From the NCBI GenBank assembly GCA_030619185.1, contig JAUXBW010000118.1:1-7119 (forward strand): 7,119 bases of DNA, in the 5' to 3' direction. Origin of the DNA: Methyloprofundus sp. Its GTDB lineage: Bacteria > Pseudomonadota > Gammaproteobacteria > Methylococcales > Methylomonadaceae. The notes under the pieces were generated by a model that made no database searches, had not been told where the DNA came from, and saw nothing but the letters and a program-made list of their open reading frames with translations. Position numbers and translations under genes: made by a program. This document shows positions 1 to 5,405 of the stretch, in pieces. The first letter of the stretch is position 1, and each line of letters begins with the position of its first letter.

Positions 1-2
1 AT

Positions 3-2057
3 ACCACTGATGCAGTAACACCTAATGATACACATTTCGCAAAGTTATGGGGATTACATAATTCCGGGCAAGAAGTAAACGCTAGCAGTGGTACCATAGA
101 TGCCGATATTGATGCACCTCAAGCCTGGGCAACCACACCAGGATCCCCAGATATAATAATAGGCGTACTTGGTAGTGGTGTTGCCTGGAATCATGAAGAT
201 TTAGTGACCAATATATGGTCAAACAGCAGTGAAACGCTGAATGGCACAGACTCAGACGGCAATGGAAAAGAAGATGATGTTAGAGGCTGGGATTTTGTCG
301 ATGATGATAATGACCCGTATGATTTCAATGGGCATGGGACTCACATGGCCGGCATTATTGCAGCGATTGGCAATAATGCAAAGGGAGTGACCGGTGTCAA
401 CTGGAACGCGCGGATTATGCCAGTGCGCGTATTAGATACTCATGGCTCGGGCACTACTTCTGATATTGTTGCTGGAATCCAATATGCAATCGCAAACGGT
501 GCTCATATTATCAATGCCAGTCTGGGTGGACCTGATTATAGTCAAATCTATAGAGATGCAATTGAGGCAGCGGGTGACGCTGGAGTATTATTTGTTACTT
601 CAGCAGGAAATAACGCGACAGATAACGGTGGAATTCCTCAATACCCTAGTGATTATACGCTAGCCAATATTATTTCAGTCGCTGCAACAGATGCAAATGA
701 TGCCTTAGCCGACTTTTCTAATTATGGTACTAATTCAGTTGATGTCGCCGCCCCTGGCGTTAATATCTTCAGTACTGAGCCTAAAGTAAAAATAGTCTGG
801 AAAGATAACTTCAATGATGGCGATATTTCTGACTGGCTTACTGGCGGGTCTGGCACCAACTGGAGCACTACTGGTTCCGGCTCCAGCTTTGAACTAACCG
901 ATAGCGCGGGTGATGACTATCAAAATAATTCTGACAGCTGGGCGAGGAGTCCGGCATTTAAGCTTAGCCACTTATCAGGCTGTACACTAGATTATACTTT
1001 AACAGCTAGCTTAGAAACGGACTTTGATTTCCTGATAATTGAAGCTTCCACTGATGGAAATAATTTTTCACCCATACAGACTGCCAGTTTTTTTGATGAT
1101 ACTCAGACATGGTTTGTGTCTGCTCCCCTAGATAGCATGGATGGACAAGCTAATGTTTACATCAGGTTTCGTTTACTGAGCGATGACTCAAACGTATTTG
1201 ATGGAGTCACTATTGATAATGTTGAGGTAAGTTGTATTGCCCCTAAAAATATTTCTACTTATGCCTACGGTAGTGGTACTTCGATGGCGGCAGCGCATGT
1301 CACTGGCCTGGCATCATTAATTCTTTCTAAAAACAATACTCTGACAGTTGCTGAGCTTAAGGCTTTGATTCTGGATCACGGAGACCCCCTACCCACTTTA
1401 TCTGGCAAAACAGCAACTGGGAAACGGATAAATGCCTTTACTTCAATAAGCAACACTCCTAACTCTTCAAAACCAAAAGAAACTCAGAGTATTAGCTTTA
1501 CGCCACTGACAGATAAAACCTATGGCGATACTGATTTCCTCCTGAGCGCCAGTGCGGATTCAGGTTTAATTGTAAAATTTTCTAGTGATACTACTGGAGT
1601 TTGTACAGTAAATACCGCGACTGTGAGTATAATTACCACAGGGGCGTGTACCATTCGAGCCAGTCAGGCGGGGAATAGCAATTACCAACCTGCTACAGAT
1701 GTAAGCCAAAGCTTTAGTGTACTCAAGGCCAGCATTACGTCTTTTATATCTAGCCCTATGTCTGCCTTTACCGGGGACACAACTAGCTTAAGTGCAACCC
1801 CTAGCCCAAGTTCCAGCCCTGTGGTTTATGCCAGCATTACACCCAGCATTTGTACTGTGTCAGGTACCACTGTCACACTATTGACAATAGGAACTTGTAC
1901 CATTACTGCTAACCAAGCGGGAGATGCAAACTACGATGCATCACCTCAGCAAACTCTGGATATCACCGTAAGTAACAGTGAACCACCTGTTGAAACAGGC
2001 TTTGGCCATACCTGCTTTACAAATTCAAACGGTAAGGTTGAGTGCTGGGGACGGTAG
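3..2057 (+). CDS. Subtilisin-like (S8) secreted serine protease homologue, 5'-partial, catalytic Asp position is Gly
   Basis: The frame is open from the left window edge, so the true start lies upstream; the ATG at 204 is internal, because subtilase sequence precedes it. 684 residues are visible (residue 1 = codon at 3). Motifs: IIIGVLGSGV at 51-60, where the family has D-[ST]-G but Gly57 is read; HGTHMAG with His111; INASLGG; SAGNN with oxyanion Asn203; GTSMAAAHVTG with Ser427 (usual Pro replaced by Ala). An insert at about 262-414 separates Asn203 from Ser427 and looks like a jelly-roll/MAM-type domain. Two Ig-like repeats follow (about 495-575 and 577-658), then half an RCC1-type repeat (666-684) ending in ECWGR and a TAG stop. 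The family consists of secreted peptidases. Loss of the Asp suggests a weak or inactive enzyme, a pseudoenzyme, or a decaying gene. Family assignment is secure; activity is doubtful. Confidence 0.93.
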   Translation, partial: TTDAVTPNDTHFAKLWGLHNSGQEVNASSGTIDADIDAPQAWATTPGSPDIIIGVLGSGVAWNHEDLVTNIWSNSSETLNGTDSDGNGKEDDVRGWDFVDDDNDPYDFNGHGTHMAGIIAAIGNNAKGVTGVNWNARIMPVRVLDTHGSGTTSDIVAGIQYAIANGAHIINASLGGPDYSQIYRDAIEAAGDAGVLFVTSAGNNATDNGGIPQYPSDYTLANIISVAATDANDALADFSNYGTNSVDVAAPGVNIFSTEPKVKIVWKDNFNDGDISDWLTGGSGTNWSTTGSGSSFELTDSAGDDYQNNSDSWARSPAFKLSHLSGCTLDYTLTASLETDFDFLIIEASTDGNNFSPIQTASFFDDTQTWFVSAPLDSMDGQANVYIRFRLLSDDSNVFDGVTIDNVEVSCIAPKNISTYAYGSGTSMAAAHVTGLASLILSKNNTLTVAELKALILDHGDPLPTLSGKTATGKRINAFTSISNTPNSSKPKETQSISFTPLTDKTYGDTDFLLSASADSGLIVKFSSDTTGVCTVNTATVSIITTGACTIRASQAGNSNYQPATDVSQSFSVLKASITSFISSPMSAFTGDTTSLSATPSPSSSPVVYASITPSICTVSGTTVTLLTIGTCTITANQAGDANYDASPQQTLDITVSNSEPPVETGFGHTCFTNSNGKVECWGR
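786..1244 (+). other. Jelly-roll (MAM-like) domain inserted in the subtilase fold
   Basis: About 150 residues lie between the VDVAAPG strand of the peptidase and its GTSMAAAHV serine motif, where subtilases normally have only some 10-20. The insert begins with an aromatic/acidic DNFNDGDISDW segment, has the SPAFKLS and LIIEASTDGNNFS strands, and closes with GVTIDNVEVSC. This pattern matches the beta-sandwich domains found in MAM-type and immune-inhibitor-A-like secreted proteins. Two cysteines, in LSGCTL and VEVSC, could form a disulphide. The fold is inferred from sequence pattern only; a carbohydrate- or protein-binding role would be usual for such a domain. Confidence 0.6.
1485..1976 (+). 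repeat. Two tandem Ig-like (MBG-type) repeats of the subtilase
   Basis: Two modules of about 80 residues run in tandem. The first starts with QSISFTPLTDKTYGD, contains GVCTVN, then GACTIRASQAGNSNY and ends SFSVLKA. The second contains SICTVSGTTVT, GTCTITANQAGDANY and ends LDITVS. The shared pattern CTV...CTI.A.QAG..NY is typical of bacterial Ig-like surface repeats, and each module has two cysteines. They probably act as stalk or spacer between the peptidase and a C-terminal domain. Confidence 0.75.
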
Positions 2058-2098
2058 TACTGTATATGGGTAGATGCTAAATTTGATAGAGCCAAACC

Positions 2099-2611
2099 AT
2101 GAAAATTAAGTATTCCTATCTCCTGATTTTATTATTTACAATTTTTGCACTTACTCTTACTTTATTCAGGGGTGATGGCGAGTTATCAAATCAATCACCA
2201 ACCGTACAATTTCAACAAGAACTGATTACCCGCCCCTCCCTAAAAAAGGCAATTATAAATAATGATACGAAGTCTTTAATGACTGATTCTGAATTTGATG
2301 ATGAGCCTCTTTTTCTGCCCGGAAGTGAGGACGAAGATGAGCAACAAGAAGTCATTGAAGTGGGTGAGTATATAGATGTTGATGCTGAATCAATGTTCCT
2401 GGATGACGCTGAAGATACAGAGACCGATATAGGCGAGTTTATTGATGTTGATGCTGAGACAACGCCTCAAAATAATACCAAAGAACCAGGAGAAGTGATT
2501 GATATTGGGGAGTTTATAGATGTTGATAAAGAACCGATGCTGCAAGATGATGCGGAAAGTTCTGAAACAGTGATAAATATAGGAGAATTTGTAGAAGTTG
2601 ACCTAGAATAA
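2099..2611 (+). CDS. Small acidic protein with four GEFIDVD repeats and an N-terminal membrane/signal segment
   Basis: A 170-residue protein I do not recognise. Lys2 and Lys4 precede a hydrophobic stretch (about 7-23), which is either an uncleaved signal anchor or a signal peptide without a clear AxA site; there is no lipobox. From about residue 63 it is strongly acidic: residues 59-170 contain only two basic residues (Lys128, Lys144), and there is no cysteine. Four copies of a ten-residue motif, [IV]GE[FY][IV][DE]VDxE, lie at 88-97, 111-120, 136-145 and 161-170, the last ending at the stop. They are 23-25 residues apart with DDAE-containing linkers. The start follows the subtilase stop by 41 bp on the same strand, with only a weak AGAG ribosome-binding site, so co-transcription and possibly coupled translation are likely. 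It may be a periplasmic or surface partner, inhibitor or substrate of the subtilase, or a Ca2+-binding protein; these are guesses. Confidence 0.75.
   Translation: MKIKYSYLLILLFTIFALTLTLFRGDGELSNQSPTVQFQQELITRPSLKKAIINNDTKSLMTDSEFDDEPLFLPGSEDEDEQQEVIEVGEYIDVDAESMFLDDAEDTETDIGEFIDVDAETTPQNNTKEPGEVIDIGEFIDVDKEPMLQDDAESSETVINIGEFVEVDLE
2360..2608 (+). repeat. Four-copy acidic peptide repeat, period 23-25 residues
   Basis: The copies read VGEYIDVDAE, IGEFIDVDAE, IGEFIDVDKE and IGEFVEVDLE, starting at 2360, 2429, 2504 and 2579. Longer similarity (DDAE..ET before the second and fourth copies) indicates a unit of about 25 residues duplicated within the gene. Confidence 0.85.
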
Positions 2612-2638
2612 ATGAACGCCTGAAGAGTCCTGGAGTCA

Positions 2639-2663
2639 ACTAAAAGTGTAATGCATTTTTAGT
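2639..2663 (+). terminator. AT-rich hairpin after the acidic protein gene (weak terminator candidate)
   Basis: ACTAAAAGTG and CATTTTTAGT pair as a 10-bp stem (one G-U) around a five-base loop, 27 bases after the stop at 2611. No T-run follows on the plus strand, so it is a poor intrinsic terminator; it could instead be an RNA 3' end stabiliser. The rest of 2612-2837 shows no gene. It holds an 8-base T run at 2770-2777 without a hairpin before it. Confidence 0.3.
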
Positions 2664-2837
2664 AAAAAGACCTGCTAATGGATTAGTGAAATAGTAAAAC
2701 CCTACCATTACATCGCCCAACACCAATTTTAACTCACTAGCACAGGATTATTACATCAAAAGCTTATTGTTTTTTTTCTGAACCAAACAGAGTAAAGCTC
2801 GTGCTCTATTCCTGAATCTTGTACTGCAGGAAGTATA

Positions 2838-2911
2838 TGGAGGCTGCGAGCGGAATCGAACCGCTGTAGATGGCTTTGCAGGCCACTGCATAACCACTTT
2901 GCTACGCAGCC
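2838..2911 (-). tRNA. tRNA-Cys (GCA)
   Basis: On the minus strand the 74-nt sequence folds as a cloverleaf. The acceptor stem GGCTGCG pairs with CGCAGCC, the D-arm is AGCAAAGTGGTTATGCA-like, the anticodon loop is CTGCAAA with GCA at 2877-2879, and the T-arm holds GGTTCGATTCC. The discriminator is U73, as expected for cysteine tRNA, and CCA is encoded (2838-2840). It lies downstream of tRNA-Gly on the same strand but beyond a strong terminator hairpin. Confidence 0.97.
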
Positions 2912-2923
2912 TTATCATTGAAA

Positions 2924-2953
2924 TAAAAAAAGCCGCGAGTTACGCGGCTTTTT
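2924..2953 (-). terminator. Intrinsic terminator between tRNA-Gly and tRNA-Cys
   Basis: AGCCGCG (2931-2937) and CGCGGCT (2943-2949) form a perfect 7-bp GC-rich stem with a five-base loop, extended by A-T pairs. On the minus strand it is followed by a run of T. It lies 9 nt after the 3' end of tRNA-Gly and 12 nt before the 5' end of tRNA-Cys. The A-rich flank on the other side makes it potentially bidirectional. Confidence 0.85.
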
Positions 2954-2962
2954 AAATCTTTT

Positions 2963-3038
2963 TGGAGCGGAAAACGAGATTCGAACTCGCGACCCCAACC
3001 TTGGCAAGGTTGTGCTCTACCAGCTGAGCTATTCCCGC
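2963..3038 (-). tRNA. tRNA-Gly (GCC)
   Basis: The 76-nt minus-strand sequence is very close to the enterobacterial glycine tRNA from memory. The acceptor GCGGGAA pairs with TTTCCGC (one G-U), the D-arm is TAGCTCAGCTGGTAGAGCA, the anticodon stem is CAACC/GGTTG around TTGCCAA with GCC at 3003-3005, and the T-arm has GTTCGAATC. CCA is encoded at 2963-2965. It has its own strong promoter just upstream and a terminator directly downstream. Confidence 0.98.
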
Positions 3039-3054
3039 TCTGATTGAATTGCTT

Positions 3055-3082
3055 ATTATAGAGATATTCTGATTTCTGTCAA
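3055..3082 (-). promoter_or_regulatory. Consensus sigma70 promoter for tRNA-Gly
   Basis: Read on the minus strand, TTGACA (3077-3082) and TATAAT (3055-3060) are both perfect hexamers, separated by 16 bp. The -10 ends 16 bp before the mature tRNA 5' end, giving a leader of roughly 10 nt to be trimmed by RNase P. This is the strongest promoter in the window. Confidence 0.9.
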
Positions 3083-3088
3083 TATCTC
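3061..3088. repeat. 8-bp perfect inverted repeat overlapping the tRNA-Gly promoter
   Basis: GAGATATT (3061-3068) and AATATCTC (3081-3088) are perfect inverted arms around a 12-bp centre. The left arm fills half of the promoter spacer and the right arm overlaps the -35. It may be an operator, or an RNA hairpin at the end of the upstream membrane-protein transcript; no T-run supports termination. Confidence 0.5.
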
Positions 3089-3095
3089 CGACCAA

Positions 3096-3662
3096 TTATT
3101 TTAAATTATTTTTTAGCGTCCAACCTTTAGCTCCCTGGCGACAATCTGCTACTTCCTGCTGTATTTCTACTTGAACAAAAAGCTGTGATTTGCCAAATGC
3201 ATCCTGAAAGCCTCTGGCTGTAACAAGAGTTCCAGCTGGCGCATTACAAACGACATCTTCAGGGTTATCAAATGATGCCATTGAGCCAGGCACTTTAAGA
3301 ATTTTTAGCGTTGTCTCACCCACCGAATTAGGTGCTTTTAAAGTATACGACTGACCAATTGAAACAGCCGTTGGAGCATGTTGTTTTACACTTTTACTAC
3401 CGCCTGATAAAAAAATAAACCCCAGAACAATGACGATACCTGCAATTGCGCCGTAAAACACTTTAGGGTTTTCTTCTTTTAGCTTCATGAGAGCAGGTTT
3501 AGCATTATCGACTGCTTCTTCTACTGCATCTACCGCGTCTGCAGCCGTTTCTTTCACATCTTCTACAATATCTTCAACAGTTTCTTTTACGTCTTCAACA
3601 ACATCTTCAACTGTTTCTTTAATATCTTCTATGACTTCATCAGTCGATTTATCTTCACTCAT
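3096..3662 (-). CDS. Single-pass membrane protein with 11-residue helical repeats and an SH3-like C-terminal region
   Basis: 188 residues, family not recognised. Residues 10-53 are four 11-residue repeats (VIEDIKETVED, VVEDVKETVED, IVEDVKETAAD, AVDAVEEAVDN), an amphipathic, acidic helix pattern like apolipoprotein/LEA-type or hendecad coiled-coil sequences. A transmembrane helix spans about 69-86 (FYGAIAGIVIVLGFIFL). The remaining 100 residues contain Cys139 and Cys174 (possible disulphide) and end in GWTLKNNLK, which resembles the close of SH3-like domains. With no signal peptide, the likely topology is N-terminus in the cytoplasm and C-terminus in the periplasm. The start is supported by GAGGAG (3669-3674) six bases upstream. 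It lies between tRNA-Gly and the ABC operon and seems to be its own unit. A cell-envelope role is only inferred. Confidence 0.8.
   Translation of the reverse strand: MSEDKSTDEVIEDIKETVEDVVEDVKETVEDIVEDVKETAADAVDAVEEAVDNAKPALMKLKEENPKVFYGAIAGIVIVLGFIFLSGGSKSVKQHAPTAVSIGQSYTLKAPNSVGETTLKILKVPGSMASFDNPEDVVCNAPAGTLVTARGFQDAFGKSQLFVQVEIQQEVADCRQGAKGWTLKNNLK
3504..3635 (-). repeat. Four tandem 33-bp units encoding 11-residue helical repeats
   Basis: Unit consensus is [VI]xEDVKETVED; the first three copies are nearly identical in protein and the fourth is diverged. Eleven residues correspond to three helical turns, so the segment should form a long continuous amphipathic helix or right-handed coiled coil in the cytoplasmic part of the protein. 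Confidence 0.85.
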
Positions 3663-3668
3663 ATGTAG

Positions 3669-3674
3669 CTCCTC
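3669..3674 (-). promoter_or_regulatory. Ribosome-binding site of the membrane-protein gene
   Basis: GAGGAG on the minus strand, six bases before the ATG at 3660-3662. It settles the start codon choice. Confidence 0.8.
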
Positions 3675-3697
3675 ATTATGCTAGTTAATTATTTTTA

Positions 3698-3728
3698 TTA
3701 TTTAGTTGCATTTCATGCGCCTAAATAA
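3698..3728. repeat. Inverted repeat upstream of the membrane-protein gene
   Basis: TTATTTAG (3698-3705) pairs with CTAAATAA (3721-3728), and inside them GCAT pairs with ATGC around a 3-base centre, with two mismatched bases between the paired blocks. It sits 35 bases upstream of the start codon. On the minus strand a poor promoter match (TTTAGG, 17 bp, AATAAT) overlaps it, so an operator role is possible. It is also 58 bases past the permease stop and could be a 3' hairpin, but no T-run follows. Confidence 0.45.
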
Positions 3729-3786
3729 AGTCGTAAGTTTTAATACACTTTGCCGCAAACATGCTGCACCCTTCATTTCCACGAAA

Positions 3787-4587
3787 TTAACGCCCTTTTC
3801 GTTGCATCATTCCTTTGGAAGGATTATAGCCTATGATAGCAAGTATCAAAAATAGCGCAAATGCAACTGCTGTATAGATGAAAGCCTGTTGATTAAATTG
3901 TGCATAGAGAGCAAAGCGCAAAAACTCAACGGCTTGTGAAAAAGGGTTGTATTCTGCTAGTTTATAAAGCCATTCACTGGATTCCTGTAGCTTCCATAAG
4001 GGGTACAGCGCAGTCGACATAAAAAACATAGGGAAGATAACAAAATTCATCACCCCGGCAAAATTTTCCAGTTGTTTAATAAAAGAGGAGAGTAACAGGC
4101 CTAAGGCACCCAACATTAACCCTGAAAGCACCAAAGCGGGTAACAACCATAAATAACCCTCTAAGGGTGCCTGTATTTCATAAAACCAGGCGATACCCAA
4201 AAATACGTAGACTTGCAATATGGAAACAAAAACCCCTGCCAAAAGTTTTGATAATAATAAATACCAGCGAGGTAAAGGGCTAACCAGCAATATGCGCATA
4301 CTGCCCATTTCCCGATCATAGACCATGGACAAGGAGCTTTGCATGCCATTAAATAGCTGGATCATACCGATCAAGCCCGGAGTAATATACACTTCATAAA
4401 GTATATAGGTTTCATACGGTGGAATAATGGCAATGCCTAATGCCGCCCTAAAACCAGCAGCGAAAACAAACAACCAGATCAAGGGTCTAACCAACGCGGA
4501 CAGAAAACGTTCTTTTTGTTTTACAAAGCGTAACAACTCTCGAGAAACAATACCCCAGAGGGCAAACCAGTAATGAAATAGGCGCAT
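3787..4587 (-). CDS. pedC: ABC-2 type transporter permease of the PQQ-alcohol dehydrogenase cluster (PedC-like)
   Basis: 266 residues forming the membrane part of an ABC transporter with the ATPase encoded just upstream. About six hydrophobic segments are visible (roughly 31-54, 66-90, 109-135, 144-170, 175-198 and 235-254). ABC-2 hallmarks include YDREMGSMRILLVSPLPRW at 90-108, the NFVIFPMFFMSTALYPLW stretch at 181-198 and NPFSQAVEFLRF at 214-225. The sequence fits the PedC subfamily found beside PQQ-dependent alcohol dehydrogenases. ABC-2 permeases are generally exporters. The start ATG overlaps the ATPase stop by one base (TAATG), pointing to coupled translation. It is the last gene of the operon; no convincing terminator follows. 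The substrate is unknown. Confidence 0.9.
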   Translation of the reverse strand: MRLFHYWFALWGIVSRELLRFVKQKERFLSALVRPLIWLFVFAAGFRAALGIAIIPPYETYILYEVYITPGLIGMIQLFNGMQSSLSMVYDREMGSMRILLVSPLPRWYLLLSKLLAGVFVSILQVYVFLGIAWFYEIQAPLEGYLWLLPALVLSGLMLGALGLLLSSFIKQLENFAGVMNFVIFPMFFMSTALYPLWKLQESSEWLYKLAEYNPFSQAVEFLRFALYAQFNQQAFIYTAVAFALFLILAIIGYNPSKGMMQRKGR

Positions 4588-5324
4588 TAGCTTTTTCCCT
4601 GAGTTAATTTAAAAAAAGCATCGTTGATATTATCCGTTTGTGCCTGTTGCATAATATCCGTCATCGCGCCTTGTGCTTTAACCGCTCCCTGATGAATCAG
4701 CACTACTTTATCTGAAGCATAGATTTCATCCATTAAATGTGTCGCCCAGAGTACCGCTATATCGTCATCCTCAACGAGTTGATGCACATGGGCAACGATA
4801 GCTTGTCTACTCGGCACATCCAGCCCTACGGTTGGCTCATCCAGTAACAGCACGCTGGGCTTATGCATTAAGGCGCGGGCTATCTCTACACGCCGTCTAT
4901 GCCCTCCATTAAGCTGACGTACAACTTCCTTGCGTCGTGCATACATACCCAGGCGCTCTAATTGCTCCTGTATACCCAGATTAGCTTTTTTTCTGCTGAT
5001 TCCCTGCAAAGCGGCATGATAGCGCAGATTTTGCTGCACCGTTAAATCCAGATCCAGCGTTGTTTGCTGAAATACCACGCCTAGTTGTGCCAATGCTTTT
5101 AAGGATTGTCTCTGGACATTAAACCCGGCAAGCTGTATATCACCCTGTTTATGAGCATACAGGCGGGTAATAAGGGAAAATAACGTGCTTTTACCCGCGC
5201 CATTCGGCCCGAGTAATATGCAACACTGCCCTGCTGCAACCGTTAAACTCAAATCATGCAGAACCTGTTTTTTCCCATAAGAAAAATTTAAGTCGGTTAT
5301 TTCCAGTGCTAAATGATTAGCCAT
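4587..5324 (-). CDS. ABC transporter ATP-binding protein, PQQ-alcohol dehydrogenase-associated
   Basis: 245 residues, a complete nucleotide-binding domain. Walker A GPNGAGKST at 39-47, Q-loop Gln86 in VVFQQ, signature LNGGHRRRVEIARAL at 138-152, Walker B VLLLDEPTVGLD with Asp162 and Glu163, D-loop following, and switch His196 in WATHLMDE. The ATPase signature is LNGGH instead of LSGGQ, a variant I associate with this subfamily. It powers the permease encoded next, whose start overlaps this stop. AGGA (5330-5333) lies five bases before the ATG. An 80-bp gap containing a palindrome separates it from the propeller gene upstream. All catalytic motifs are present, so it should be active. The protein would act at the cytoplasmic face of the inner membrane. 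Confidence 0.94.
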   Translation of the reverse strand: MANHLALEITDLNFSYGKKQVLHDLSLTVAAGQCCILLGPNGAGKSTLFSLITRLYAHKQGDIQLAGFNVQRQSLKALAQLGVVFQQTTLDLDLTVQQNLRYHAALQGISRKKANLGIQEQLERLGMYARRKEVVRQLNGGHRRRVEIARALMHKPSVLLLDEPTVGLDVPSRQAIVAHVHQLVEDDDIAVLWATHLMDEIYASDKVVLIHQGAVKAQGAMTDIMQQAQTDNINDAFFKLTQGKS

Positions 5325-5359
5325 TTATATCCTGATAATGTAAAAGATAAATTTGATTT

Positions 5360-5405
5360 AAGCGCAAGGGAATAGCGGACTAAAGCCCTCCCTACATTGG
5401 CGCTT
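5360..5405. repeat. REP-like imperfect palindrome between propeller and ATPase genes
   Basis: A 46-bp nested dyad. The outer arms are AAGCGC (5360-5365) and GCGCTT (5400-5405), the middle arms AGGGA and TCCCT, and the core GGACTAAAGCCC is almost self-complementary. It fills most of the gap between two genes of one operon and its right end touches the propeller stop codon. The GTAGGGAGGGCTTTAGTCC-type sequence resembles short dispersed repeats of proteobacterial genomes, which is from memory. It may form a hairpin that stabilises the upstream mRNA or lowers expression of the ABC genes. Confidence 0.6.

Noticed and set aside
204..206. ATG at 204 as the start of the subtilase
   Set aside because: Subtilase sequence, including the first catalytic motif region, continues in the same frame back to the window edge, so this Met is internal.
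2676..2710. TAATGG...CCATTA inverted repeat
   Set aside because: Six-bp AT-rich arms with a 23-base loop and no T-run; likely chance.
2770..2777. Eight-T run as an intrinsic terminator
   Set aside because: No stable hairpin directly precedes it on the plus strand, so termination is not supported.
3003..3005. Possible alanine anticodon (GGC) in the tRNA
   Set aside because: GGC is the plus-strand reading; the tRNA is on the minus strand, where the anticodon is GCC (glycine).
3487..3684. Ser/Thr-rich plus-strand open frame
   Set aside because: It is the antisense shadow of the 11-residue repeats of the membrane protein; composition follows from the repeats.
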